DNA of 64,000 nucleotides, taken from NCBI RefSeq assembly GCF_947504215.1, contig NZ_CANNGO010000008.1, forward strand, positions 124,001 to 188,000, in the 5' to 3' direction. Made by a program: the position numbers and the translations under genes. Each line of letters begins with the position of its first letter. The first letter of the stretch is position 1. Of the stretch, positions 30,458 through 40,308 are shown piece after piece. The notes under the pieces were generated by a model. It saw only the letters and a program-made list of their open reading frames with translations. It did no database searches and was not told where the DNA came from. The stretch is from an uncultured Ruegeria sp. (GTDB taxonomy: Bacteria > Pseudomonadota > Alphaproteobacteria > Rhodobacterales > Rhodobacteraceae).

Positions 30458-32286
30458 GGGTTGCCGACCTCATAAACCCATTCAACAACATCGAAACGCC
30501 CCCACCGCAGACTTTGGGGGCGTTCATTCGCTGGAGCTTATCCGGCGCGTGGCCGATGCTGTTTATTGCGGCGTTCTTCTCGGCAACCGCTGGGGCGATG
30601 GAGGCGGGAACCGCCTGGATCCTCGGTTGGGTGATCGATGTGGCGACTTCCAGCGGGCCTGAGGACTTTCTGACCGCAGGAAACATGTGGATGATCTTCG
30701 GCGCAGTGGCGTTTTTCATGGTGCTGCGACCCATCCTGTTTGGGCTGTCGTCGCTGTCGAACAACTACATCGTCATGCCTAACATCCCGCCATTGGTTCT
30801 GGCCAAGTTGAACCGTTGGACGCTGGGCCAGTCCGTGACCTATTTCGATGACGATTTCGCGGGCCGGATTGCTCAGAAGCAGATGCAGACCTCGAACGCC
30901 ATGGCCTCGGTCGTGTCGGAAACGATTAGCGCAATTGTCTTCGCTTTGGCGTCACTTTTGGGCTCTTTGCTTTTGTTAGGGTCTATTCACCCGTTGGTGA
31001 TGTTGCCGTTTGCGGCCTGGCTTGTGGTGTATTTCTTGCTGGTGCGGTGGTATCTGCCGCGCATCCGCAAACGATCGGCAGAACGGGCCGGGGCGCGTGC
31101 GATGGTGTCAGGACAGGTGGTCGATGCGATCACCAATATCAAAACCGTCAAACTGTTTGCCCATGCGAATTTCGAAGATCAGGCTGCGCGGCACTCGATG
31201 GTCGAGCTGCGCGAAAGATCGCTGGATTTCGGCAAACTATCGGTAAGCTTCCGATTTATTCTGATGACGCTTGCCGGGATTCTCCCAGTCCTGTTGCTGG
31301 GCGCAACGCTTTGGCTGTGGCAAGCCGGCAGTGCAACTGCTGGCGATATCGTTGCGGCCGGTGCCGTTTCGATCCGCATCGCGCAAATGACAGGCTGGGT
31401 CAGTTTCACGCTGATGGGTCTGTACGCCAATGTCGGAGAAATCGAGAACGGCATGAAGACGCTGGCCAAGCGCGACCGAGTCGAAGACGCATCACAGGCC
31501 GGCGAGCTAAGCGTTACCGAAGGCAGCATCAGTTTTGACGCTGTCAGCTTTGCCTATGGCCGGGATGTTGGCGGTGTCACAGACCTGAATATGACCGTAA
31601 AGCCGGGTGAGAAACTGGGTATCGTCGGTGCTTCCGGTGCCGGGAAATCAACCTTGGTTTCGCTTTTGTTGCGGCTCTATGAGGGGGAAAAAGGTACAAT
31701 TAGCATCGATGGGCAGGATGTGTCACATGTGACGCAGGACAGCCTGCGCCGCCAGATCGGCATGGTCACGCAAGAAACAGCGATGTTCAATCGCTCGGCC
31801 CGCGAGAATATCCTCTATGGTCGCCCTGACGCCCGAGAGGCTGAGATGGTCGAGGCGGCCAAAAAGGCCGAAGCGCATGAGTTCATCCTCAGCCTTCAGG
31901 ATGCGCATGGTCGCACCGGATATGATGCGCATCTGGGAGAACGTGGAGTGAAACTCAGCGGCGGTCAGCGTCAGCGGATCGCATTGGCCCGCGCCATTCT
32001 GAAGGACGCGCCGATCCTGGTGTTGGACGAGGCGACATCAGCGCTGGATTCCGAGGTCGAGGCATCGATTCAGACCGCACTACACCGGGTGATGCAGGGC
32101 AAGACGGTTCTGGCCATTGCGCACCGTTTGTCGACGCTCAGCGAGATGGACCGCATTGTCGTGTTGGACCATGGACAGATCGTGGAAACCGGCACCCATG
32201 ATGCGTTGTTGGAAAAAGGCGGGCTATACGCTCGGTTCTGGCATCGTCAATCGGGCGGGTTCATTCAGGCGGAAGCTGCCGAATAA
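30454..32286 (+). CDS. ABC exporter, fused permease/ATP-binding protein (half 2)
   Basis: GASGAGKSTLVSLLLRLYEGE; LSGGQRQRIALARAILKDAPILVLDEATSALDSE; 4-nt overlap with the upstream gene. Confidence 0.94.
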   Translation: MRVADLINPFNNIETPPPQTLGAFIRWSLSGAWPMLFIAAFFSATAGAMEAGTAWILGWVIDVATSSGPEDFLTAGNMWMIFGAVAFFMVLRPILFGLSSLSNNYIVMPNIPPLVLAKLNRWTLGQSVTYFDDDFAGRIAQKQMQTSNAMASVVSETISAIVFALASLLGSLLLLGSIHPLVMLPFAAWLVVYFLLVRWYLPRIRKRSAERAGARAMVSGQVVDAITNIKTVKLFAHANFEDQAARHSMVELRERSLDFGKLSVSFRFILMTLAGILPVLLLGATLWLWQAGSATAGDIVAAGAVSIRIAQMTGWVSFTLMGLYANVGEIENGMKTLAKRDRVEDASQAGELSVTEGSISFDAVSFAYGRDVGGVTDLNMTVKPGEKLGIVGASGAGKSTLVSLLLRLYEGEKGTISIDGQDVSHVTQDSLRRQIGMVTQETAMFNRSARENILYGRPDAREAEMVEAAKKAEAHEFILSLQDAHGRTGYDAHLGERGVKLSGGQRQRIALARAILKDAPILVLDEATSALDSEVEASIQTALHRVMQGKTVLAIAHRLSTLSEMDRIVVLDHGQIVETGTHDALLEKGGLYARFWHRQSGGFIQAEAAE

Positions 32287-32325
32287 GGGTTTTGTTGCGG
32301 GTAATCCCCCGGTATCAGGCCAGCT

Positions 32326-33555
32326 ATGACGCAACAATTCACCATAAACCGCCTTGGGCACCAGGGCGATGGCATCGCGGATGGCCCAGTCTATGCGCCG
32401 CGCACCCTGCCAGGTGAGGTGGTCAGCGGCACGCTTCTGGATCAATTCCTGACTGATATTCGGGTGGATACGCCTTCCGACCAGCGGGTGAAGGCGCCGT
32501 GCCGTCACTATAAGGCGTGTGGCGGATGCCAGCTGCAGCATGCGTCTGATGCGTTTGTTGCAGATTGGAAAGTCGACATCGTCCGCAACGCGCTTGCGGC
32601 ACAAGGGTTAGAGGCGACTATGCGCCCGATCCACACGTCGCCGGAACGATCTCGTCGCCGCGCGACGATCACTGTGCGTCGGACGAAGAAGGGCACGCTG
32701 GCCGGTTTTCATGGACGCGCTTCGGATACCATCACAGAAATTCCCGATTGCCATCTGTTGGACCCGGCCCTGATTGCCGCGATTCCAGTGGCCGAGGCGC
32801 TGGCCGTGTTGGGCGGCAGCCGAAAGGGGGCTCTTGCCGTTACCCTGACCCTGTCCGAGGGCGGTTTGGATGTGGCCGTCAAAGGTGGCAAGCCACTGGA
32901 TGGACCTCTGGAACTGGCGCTGGCGCAGGCCACGGAGAAACATGCGCTCGCGCGGCTCAGTTGGGATGGCGAGGTGATTGCCATGCGCCACGCCCCTGTT
33001 CAACGGTTTGGAGATGTCACGGTCGTGCCCCCGTCGGGCGCGTTTCTGCAAGCAACCAAAGACGGCGAACAGGCTCTAACATTGGCGGTTTTGAAGGCTG
33101 TTCAGGGCGCTAAGCGAGTTGTTGATCTGTTTTCCGGCAGCGGTACGTTCTCTCTCCCATTGGCAAAAATGGCGGAAGTCCACGCAGTTGAGGGTGAAGC
33201 TGCCATGACCCAAGCCTTGGATAAGGGATGGCGCCGGGCGCAAGGCCTCAAGCGTATAACGACAGAGGCGCGGGATCTGTTTCGCCGTCCGTTGATGCAG
33301 GATGAGTTGAACTCCTTTGATGCTGTTGTTCTGGACCCGCCGCGCGCAGGGGCCGAAGCGCAAGTGGCCGAATTGGTTCAGGCGCAACGCCCGGTGATTG
33401 CCTATGTCTCGTGCAACCCGGTGACCTTTGCGCGCGACGCCAAATCCCTTGTCGATGCAGGATATACTCTTAAATGGGTACAGGTTGTTGACCAATTTCG
33501 ATGGTCGTCACATACGGAACTTGCCGCGCGGTTTGTGCTGAACCCCGGATCTTGA
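32326..33555 (+). CDS. Class I SAM-dependent RNA m5U methyltransferase (RumA/TrmA family)
   Basis: CRHYKACGGCQLQHA Fe-S motif; VVDLFSGSGTFSLPLA; DPPRAGAEAQV; YVSCNPVTFARD. Confidence 0.92.
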   Translation: MTQQFTINRLGHQGDGIADGPVYAPRTLPGEVVSGTLLDQFLTDIRVDTPSDQRVKAPCRHYKACGGCQLQHASDAFVADWKVDIVRNALAAQGLEATMRPIHTSPERSRRRATITVRRTKKGTLAGFHGRASDTITEIPDCHLLDPALIAAIPVAEALAVLGGSRKGALAVTLTLSEGGLDVAVKGGKPLDGPLELALAQATEKHALARLSWDGEVIAMRHAPVQRFGDVTVVPPSGAFLQATKDGEQALTLAVLKAVQGAKRVVDLFSGSGTFSLPLAKMAEVHAVEGEAAMTQALDKGWRRAQGLKRITTEARDLFRRPLMQDELNSFDAVVLDPPRAGAEAQVAELVQAQRPVIAYVSCNPVTFARDAKSLVDAGYTLKWVQVVDQFRWSSHTELAARFVLNPGS

Positions 33556-33576
33556 GCAGACAGGAGAGAGCGAGAC

Positions 33577-34362
33577 ATGGGGTTCAATCAGCGCTTGCTG
33601 GCCATCATCGAAGCGCCAGCCTTCGGGCGGTTCATTACCGGTGTCATTATCTTCAATGCTGTGTTGCTGGGGATGGAAACGTCGCCCACGCTGATGGCAC
33701 AAGCGGGCCCATTGATCGTATTTCTGGACAGCGTTTGCCTGGGCATCTTTGTTGTCGAGATCGGGATCAAGCTGATCGCCACCGGCCGCAGGTTTTTTTC
33801 CAGCGGCTGGAACATCTTTGACTTTCTGATCGTCGGGATTGCGCTGATCCCGGGGGGCGGGGGGCTGTCCGTATTGCGGGCCCTGCGCATCCTGCGGGTG
33901 CTGCGTGTCATTTCCGTCGCGCCACGTCTGCGCCGCGTGGTCGAAGGTTTTATCTCGGCCGTTCCGGGTATGGCCAGTGTGTTCCTGCTGATGGCAATTC
34001 TCTTCTACATCGGTGCGGTGATCTCGACCAAACTGTTCTCGCAATCTTTCCCCGACTGGTTCGGTGACCTTGGGCTGTCGGCCTATACCTTGTTCCAGAT
34101 CATGACGCTGGAAAGCTGGTCGATGGGCATCGTCCGCCCGGTGATGGAGGTGTATCCTTATGCCTGGTTGTTTTTTGTCCCATTCATCATGGTCACGACA
34201 TTTGCGGTGGTGAACCTGCTGGTCGGCCTGATCGTAAATTCGATGCAGGATGCCCATCATGCCGAAGATGAGGTGAAAACAGATGCCTACCGGGACGAGG
34301 TAATTGCGCGACTTGAAATCATCGAACGCCATTTAATTGAGCAGTCGAACATCAAAAAGTGA
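33577..34362 (+). CDS. NaVBac-type voltage-gated sodium channel
   Basis: S4-like LSVLRALRILRVLRVISVAPRLRRVV; pore TLESWSMGIVRPVMEVYPYAW; single 6-TM unit of 261 aa. Confidence 0.9.
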   Translation: MGFNQRLLAIIEAPAFGRFITGVIIFNAVLLGMETSPTLMAQAGPLIVFLDSVCLGIFVVEIGIKLIATGRRFFSSGWNIFDFLIVGIALIPGGGGLSVLRALRILRVLRVISVAPRLRRVVEGFISAVPGMASVFLLMAILFYIGAVISTKLFSQSFPDWFGDLGLSAYTLFQIMTLESWSMGIVRPVMEVYPYAWLFFVPFIMVTTFAVVNLLVGLIVNSMQDAHHAEDEVKTDAYRDEVIARLEIIERHLIEQSNIKK

Positions 34363-34421
34363 TTTCAGTTTTTATTTTTTTTGGCATAATAACCGAAAAA
34401 AAGAAGCAGGCAGTGAAAAAT

Positions 34422-34940
34422 ATGGATCGTCGAGTATTTGGATTGGGTGCTATGGCAACGCTGAGCCTTTCGGCTTGTGCCTCAGCTGGCCCGAGAATTT
34501 TGACTTACAATGGGCCCGAGGTTACCTCGCTTGTTGTAAACAAGGGATCACGCAAACTCTATCTTCTTCATCATGAGCAGGTCCTTCGGGAATATGATGT
34601 TGATTTGGGGTTTGCTCCGAACGGCACGAAGATAAAACGCGGTGATGGTCGTACCCCGGAGGGCACGTATCTGATCGATCGCCGAAATCCCCGAAGCCGA
34701 TATCACCTGTCGCTGGGAATCTCTTATCCGGACTCGCAGGACATCGCTTTGGCGAAAGCTGCAGGTGTTGATCCGGGTGGCGATATTTTCATTCACGGAC
34801 AGCCCAATCTGCGGTCTGAGTTCAAGCGCGCGAAAAAGACGCCGGATTGGACAGCGGGCTGCATCGCGGTGAAGAACGACGAAATTGAAGAGATCTATGC
34901 GATGGTCAATCGCGGCACGCTGATCACCCTGCGCGCATAG
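34422..34940 (+). CDS. L,D-transpeptidase (YkuD) family lipoprotein
   Basis: Lipobox-like LSLSACAS; DIFIHGQPN...TAGCIAVKNDEIEEIY. Confidence 0.88.
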   Translation: MDRRVFGLGAMATLSLSACASAGPRILTYNGPEVTSLVVNKGSRKLYLLHHEQVLREYDVDLGFAPNGTKIKRGDGRTPEGTYLIDRRNPRSRYHLSLGISYPDSQDIALAKAAGVDPGGDIFIHGQPNLRSEFKRAKKTPDWTAGCIAVKNDEIEEIYAMVNRGTLITLRA

Positions 34941-34944
34941 GGTT

Positions 34945-36381
34945 TTACGACTGCGGCCGCCATGGGCCGACTCCAAATTGCAAATAGTCGCGATGGTATG
35001 CTTCGGCTGAGAGCGCCTCGAGTTGTTCGTCGTAAATCTGTTCCAGCTTATAGGGCATGTCTTCCGGGCAGACCTCTGGTTCGGGTGGGTTTGTATGACC
35101 CATTGAACGGGCGAGCGCGGGCAGGGCCGTTCCCAACTCCTCTTCTCGCAGGATCAGATCTGGCATGGCGAACCCCGACATCCCCTCGATCACCAAAGAC
35201 TGACTGCACCAGGCTCCGTCCACGCGGATCGGCGTCTGACTATCCAGGTTGTGGCGCAGAAAGGTCAGAAAGGCAGCAAATGCCTCATAGTGCTGGTCGA
35301 GGGAATAGTTGTTGTCTCGCACTTGTCCCGGGATCGGCAATTTGAACCGATTGCGCAGCGTGTGTCGGATCACTTGATAGCTGCCCGGTCCCTTGTTCAG
35401 AATACGGGTACAAAAGGCGGTGTGCGCCCGAGCCAACGGGTGACGCAGAACGGTGAATTTGCGGTGCCCCGTTTGGGATTGCATCCATGCGCGGGTTTGC
35501 TTGCGATTGCGATCAGTGATCAGATCGTCAGGGTGGGTTTCGTCCAGTTTCGCCAGCCAATCCCTGATCACCGGCTCAACACCGCTGCGGATGGGCAGAT
35601 ACATAAGTGGGGTTTTGGTCGCAGCCACATAAAGTACCGCTGCCGGACCGCGCCGGGGTTCAAAATTCGGGGTGCGGTACAGGTTGAACCAATCCACTCC
35701 AATCAGCGATTGTTCCATATCGTCCGGATTGGTCACCTTTGACAAAGGCGGGGCCGGGTTTTGCGGCTTTAGCGTATCGTCCAATTGATCCAGACGCCCT
35801 TCAACACCCAACCACCCAGCCAACCCATTCAGGACATTCAGCTGGTTCAGATCGTCGTAACCGATGTAAAACGCGGTCTGGCCGGATTTCTGCAGGTGGT
35901 TTAGCAGAAACTCCTGATGGCGCTGCAGGTTATCGAGATAGCCTGCAAATTCTTCGGGATCAAATTCAACCTGCGCGTCCAGACGGCGTTTGATGTTCTT
36001 CAGTTGCCACTGTTTGGTCTCGCGCGCAATTTTCAGCGAAAGATAGCTGTCCAGCGGATTGCGGGTCAGTATGATCTTGCCGCATTTAGGATCGTTTAGC
36101 GCAGGCTCAAGAACCCGAGGATCGTGATCCTGGAAATAGCGGAAGCCGTTCAGGCATCCCGGGGCTGACCGAATGGCGTTGATCAGTTGTGTTGGGTCAG
36201 TGTCGCGTTCAGCCAGCGAAACACCCAGCAGGTCTTCGGATTTTAGTCGGCCGATGAAATGTGGGTTGAACGCCTCACCATGGCAGATAATGCCGTCAAT
36301 CGCATTCAGATTGGCTTCCAACAGGTTCGAGCCAGTGCGCATTGCGGCCAGAACGATGAAGTAGTCGAACTTGGCTGACAT
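34945..36381 (-). CDS. Sulfotransferase, apparently two tandem sulfotransferase-like domains
   Basis: N-terminal FIVLAAMRTGSNLLEANLNAI...KIILTRNPLDSYLSLKIA (Stf0-like); C-terminal KFTVLRHPLARAHTAFCTRIL...EQLEALSAEAYHRDYLQFG. Confidence 0.8.
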   Translation of the reverse strand: MSAKFDYFIVLAAMRTGSNLLEANLNAIDGIICHGEAFNPHFIGRLKSEDLLGVSLAERDTDPTQLINAIRSAPGCLNGFRYFQDHDPRVLEPALNDPKCGKIILTRNPLDSYLSLKIARETKQWQLKNIKRRLDAQVEFDPEEFAGYLDNLQRHQEFLLNHLQKSGQTAFYIGYDDLNQLNVLNGLAGWLGVEGRLDQLDDTLKPQNPAPPLSKVTNPDDMEQSLIGVDWFNLYRTPNFEPRRGPAAVLYVAATKTPLMYLPIRSGVEPVIRDWLAKLDETHPDDLITDRNRKQTRAWMQSQTGHRKFTVLRHPLARAHTAFCTRILNKGPGSYQVIRHTLRNRFKLPIPGQVRDNNYSLDQHYEAFAAFLTFLRHNLDSQTPIRVDGAWCSQSLVIEGMSGFAMPDLILREEELGTALPALARSMGHTNPPEPEVCPEDMPYKLEQIYDEQLEALSAEAYHRDYLQFGVGPWRPQS

Positions 36382-36387
36382 CGGCGA

Positions 36388-38088
36388 TCACTGCACCAGA
36401 TAGGGTTTGCGGTAGGGTTTGGTCTGGGTTCCGAACACATCATCGGCGGGGAAATCACCCATCAGGTACGGGTGCATTCCCTGGTTCTTCAGGTTCTGAA
36501 GGAACTGACCGAACCCGGACAGGTCGACCATCGTCGGAGCTTCGGTCAGGTGGCTTGCCTGCTGTGTTCCGATTTCATCGATAATGCTTTGCAATGGCTC
36601 CATCGGGGATTCGATGAACTCTGCCAGGGTCCAGCTGCGCATCCGGGCTTTGGTCCAGACCGAGGTCAGAATCTCGAGTTGTTTGGATTCGATCTGCTGC
36701 AGACGGGCGGCTTCGGTTCTGATATCTGCGAAATTCATGTTTGATCTGAACAGGTCAATTGCCCAGGCCCCGGTGATCACCGAAATCTGGGCGTTTTTGT
36801 CCCGCGCCAACAACCAGTTGATGTCTTGAGTGTCGGCTGGTCCGAATTGAAAACACTGGCGTTCACCGCGCGTGTTCCAGATCAGGTTCGACAGAAACGC
36901 AGTCGGGTTGTAATCGCGCAGGGTCGCGCTATCGGTGAGCGCACCGTTGATGATGGTTTCACCTTGCGCAAACTCGGCCCGGTCGGGGCCGAACAAATGT
37001 CCGTGGACCTTGGCGCCGGTAGTGTCTGACAACCAGGCTTCGAATCCTTCGAACACTTCGGAAAAGCCCTGAAATACGCAATACGGGGATGAGGTCAGGC
37101 CGTTTTCGCTGCCATGCCTGGGAAAGCGGCTTTGCATGTACAAACCATCGCGGCCATGGGTTCGTCGTTCAACGGCCTTGGCGAACACCCGGTCGATCTT
37201 GCCGGGATTGGGCTCGGCTGGTTTCATTGCTCCGGCCTGATCAGTCAGAAAGGACTGATACAACCGATCCGCGCGCCACCAGATTTTCCGGGCGACAAAG
37301 CAATCCGACCGGCGCAGCAGCTGCAGATGATCATCATAGAAAATATGCGGCCGCCCTTGATAGTCGAATTTGGACAGAGTCAGCGATCGGCTTTCGATAT
37401 GGGTTGAATACAGACGCGCCAGAGTTTGAAAGTAGCTTTCATCCGGGATCCAGACGTGCCGAAAATATGCGTCATAGATTTTGCGCTTCGGGTCCTGCAG
37501 GACCGCCGACAGTGTTTGTCGGGTCAGGCACCACCACTGGCTACCCATATGCGGCATCAATCCTTCGGGTATCCGTCGGCCGATGCCCAACGCGCGTTGC
37601 AATTTGACATATGTGTCAAACAGTTTGCGATGCTTGCGCCACGAAAACGGGAAGCGCAGCGTGAAACGTTCGTGATCCAAGCCACCGATGGTCCAGCTGA
37701 CGTCAGCGGTTGTTGCGCTTTCGATAAAGTCGATGCGGGGCCGGTCGGCAAGATAATCGATCAGTTCCTGAACTGGGCGCAAGGGCAGGCAGGCACCCGA
37801 GGACAAGAACACGTGACGGACATCAGGATAGGACTCCAGCAGCAGCTCGGACGCGCATTGCGAGGCGGCGACGATGCCCCAGCCACCCCAGTCGCAGATA
37901 TGGCGGTCCGAGAATACAATCAGCGGATTGTCTCCGCAAGACGAGACAAATTTGGAATAAGCAACATCCGCCACTTTGCGATCGACATGGATCACGACCG
38001 GGCACCCGGCTGCAGTCCAGTGTCGCGCCACCTGTTCTGCGCGATCCAATGCTGTATGTACCAGCATGACGATGCCAAGACTGCTCAT
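36388..38088 (-). CDS. Core-2/I-branching (GT14)-like glycosyltransferase with a long C-terminal extension
   Basis: IVMLVHTALDRAEQVARHW...VVIHVDRKV...CDWGGWGIVAAS...HVFLSSGACLPLRP...GSQWWCLTRQTL...IPDESYFQTL; C-terminal ~250 aa unassigned. Confidence 0.82.
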   Translation of the reverse strand: MSSLGIVMLVHTALDRAEQVARHWTAAGCPVVIHVDRKVADVAYSKFVSSCGDNPLIVFSDRHICDWGGWGIVAASQCASELLLESYPDVRHVFLSSGACLPLRPVQELIDYLADRPRIDFIESATTADVSWTIGGLDHERFTLRFPFSWRKHRKLFDTYVKLQRALGIGRRIPEGLMPHMGSQWWCLTRQTLSAVLQDPKRKIYDAYFRHVWIPDESYFQTLARLYSTHIESRSLTLSKFDYQGRPHIFYDDHLQLLRRSDCFVARKIWWRADRLYQSFLTDQAGAMKPAEPNPGKIDRVFAKAVERRTHGRDGLYMQSRFPRHGSENGLTSSPYCVFQGFSEVFEGFEAWLSDTTGAKVHGHLFGPDRAEFAQGETIINGALTDSATLRDYNPTAFLSNLIWNTRGERQCFQFGPADTQDINWLLARDKNAQISVITGAWAIDLFRSNMNFADIRTEAARLQQIESKQLEILTSVWTKARMRSWTLAEFIESPMEPLQSIIDEIGTQQASHLTEAPTMVDLSGFGQFLQNLKNQGMHPYLMGDFPADDVFGTQTKPYRKPYLVQ

Positions 38089-39158
38089 GCCCAGTTTCCT
38101 TTTGACATGAGACCCAGAATCTCTAGCTGCCGCCAGTTGAGGAACTTCTCTGAACAGGTGCACCAGAAAACGGGCTTACCCTCAAGCTGCTGCGCATAGG
38201 CTTTGTATTCGCCGGACCCACGGTAGTGTTCTCCGCGCTGCAGCTCCTCATGCGCCTTGTCGCCCAATGTGTTGATCAATTTCGCATGCAGCAGCGCGCC
38301 GCTGGTTTTCTCTCCGCCCCACTCATCGTAGACTTGGTTCAGGCCGCGCGGTAAAAGCGAATGAGTTGAGCTTACATAGACATAGCGCCTATCCCATTTG
38401 ACCAGTGGGATTTTGTTCAATGCAGGCGCTTTGGCCGGAGTCTCTTGAAAAAACACACGTGCCCTCGGCCCACCCTGAATCCAAAGATTTTTGTAAACTG
38501 GATTCTTTGTGATCGTGTAGTTTCCTGCATCAAACCAGCGCGCGATATCAAATGGGTTTTGTCCTTCGGTGTAAGGTTCCGCGTCCACTGGCCCCTGCGG
38601 ATACATGTCGATCAACATGGTGCCAAAGCTGCGCACGGCGCAGCCGTCCAGCCAGTCGGTCAGGGCGCGGATCGGTCGTGTATCGCAAAACGGATAGATA
38701 AAGAACTCATCCGGATCGACGGTCAGAACCCAGTGCCCATGCGCATATTTCCGAAGCAGATAGTTTGACCAGTCCAAACCATAAGACGCTTTCTTGTAGC
38801 TGGTCTTTGTGCGCCAGACCGAGACATCCGGCTGCGCTTGCAGAAACTCAAAGCTGCCGTCATCACTATCATTGTCGACAAACAGAAAGTGATTGATGCC
38901 CAGTTTGCGATAGTAATCCAGAAGATAGGGCAGGCGGATCTTTTCGTTGCGGATGACACTCATCAGCAGAATATCGTCCGAACGGATCGCTGCGGTGTTG
39001 GTGCTGGCCGGCTTCAACTCGCGTCGTTTTTTGACACATCGCAAAATACGGCGCTTGCGCCGCAATCTCATTCGATATGATCCCCATAGGCTCACGCGAC
39101 TGCCCAACCTTTTGTATAACGCGAGCGTTCCCCGGGTCTGCCAAGACGTGTTTGGCAC
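38085..39158 (-). CDS. Glycosyltransferase family 2-like protein (paralog 1)
   Basis: DILLMSVIRNEKIRLPYLLDYYRKLGINHFLFVDNDSDDGSFEFL; VDPDEFF. Confidence 0.82.
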   Translation of the reverse strand: MPNTSWQTRGTLALYKRLGSRVSLWGSYRMRLRRKRRILRCVKKRRELKPASTNTAAIRSDDILLMSVIRNEKIRLPYLLDYYRKLGINHFLFVDNDSDDGSFEFLQAQPDVSVWRTKTSYKKASYGLDWSNYLLRKYAHGHWVLTVDPDEFFIYPFCDTRPIRALTDWLDGCAVRSFGTMLIDMYPQGPVDAEPYTEGQNPFDIARWFDAGNYTITKNPVYKNLWIQGGPRARVFFQETPAKAPALNKIPLVKWDRRYVYVSSTHSLLPRGLNQVYDEWGGEKTSGALLHAKLINTLGDKAHEELQRGEHYRGSGEYKAYAQQLEGKPVFWCTCSEKFLNWRQLEILGLMSKGNWA

Positions 39159-39257
39159 CAGGGTCTTGCCGGTTTATGCCATTTTTGCATCTTGCAAAGC
39201 AATGGATTTAAAAGCCGTTAGTGACGGGCATGGTTTTTATGCCCTTGTTTTCTGTGA

Positions 39258-40301
39258 TCATTCCCAACCTCCGGCGTTCATCAGGCCCATTTGCTGCAAC
39301 TGTGCCCAGCCTGTGTATTCAGTGGAGTTTGGGGTCCACATGTCCGGGGAGTTAATTATCTCATCATAGTATGGCCCGAACTGGTCCGGATCGTGAAAGT
39401 GCTGTCGTCGCCGTTTCTCGATTTTAGACTTTTCGACAATTTCCGGCAGAAACTTTGTATGTAGCAAAACGCCGGACGGTGTTTCTCCTCTGGGCCCGTC
39501 ATAGGCGGCATTCAGGTTTCGGGGCAAAACCGAATGACAGGAGTTCACGAAAGCATAGCGGCACGACCACCGCACCAACGGGATTTTATTCAAGGTCGGA
39601 GAGCACTGTCGCACCTGCGTAAAGAACATGCGTTCGCGCACACCGCCTTGCACCCAAAGATTGCCCGCTGGACTTTGCCGCTGTGTGCGATACGGCCCGG
39701 CATCGAACCACTTCAGAACTTTGGCCGGGTCGGTTTCGGGATCATAAGCTTGGGACCCCAGTGGACCTTTGGGGTACAGATCCAGCATCAACGCGCCAAA
39801 CGCCGCGCGCCCCTGCTGATCCAGCCAGGCGGTCAGATCGTGCAGAGAGCGGTGGTCGTGATTTGCGTAGATCAACAGCTCATCGGCATCGACCATCAGG
39901 TTCCAGTGTCGGCTACCGTACCGCATCTGCAGCCCGGTCAGCCAGTCCAGCCCATACCGGGACGCACGATAGCTGGCATGCGTCCGCCACAGTGAGACAT
40001 CCGTCTGATCCAGAAGATACTCGGTTGATTGATCGTTGCTGCCATTGTCCACGATCAGAAAATGGTCGACTCCTAACCGGCGATAGTGGCGTAAAAACCA
40101 GGGCAAGCGGGTGATTTCGTTGCGCAGCGTCGTAAAAACCAGTATGTCTCCACGCTCGATTGTGTTGGTTCGATCCATCAGGCAGGACAGCTGCTTTTGG
40201 CTGCGCCACGATCTCCAGAGCAGACGACGACGTTTCCAGCGCAGGCGGTACTTCTGCCCCCATCCGATTTGGGGGAGCATCTGTGCCGCGTTGCTGGTCA
40301 C
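39258..40301 (-). CDS. Glycosyltransferase family 2-like protein (paralog 2)
   Basis: DILVFTTLRNEITRLPWFLRHYRRLGVDHFLIVDNGSNDQSTEYL; VDADELL. Confidence 0.82.
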   Translation of the reverse strand: MTSNAAQMLPQIGWGQKYRLRWKRRRLLWRSWRSQKQLSCLMDRTNTIERGDILVFTTLRNEITRLPWFLRHYRRLGVDHFLIVDNGSNDQSTEYLLDQTDVSLWRTHASYRASRYGLDWLTGLQMRYGSRHWNLMVDADELLIYANHDHRSLHDLTAWLDQQGRAAFGALMLDLYPKGPLGSQAYDPETDPAKVLKWFDAGPYRTQRQSPAGNLWVQGGVRERMFFTQVRQCSPTLNKIPLVRWSCRYAFVNSCHSVLPRNLNAAYDGPRGETPSGVLLHTKFLPEIVEKSKIEKRRRQHFHDPDQFGPYYDEIINSPDMWTPNSTEYTGWAQLQQMGLMNAGGWE

Positions 40302-40308
40302 AGGATCC

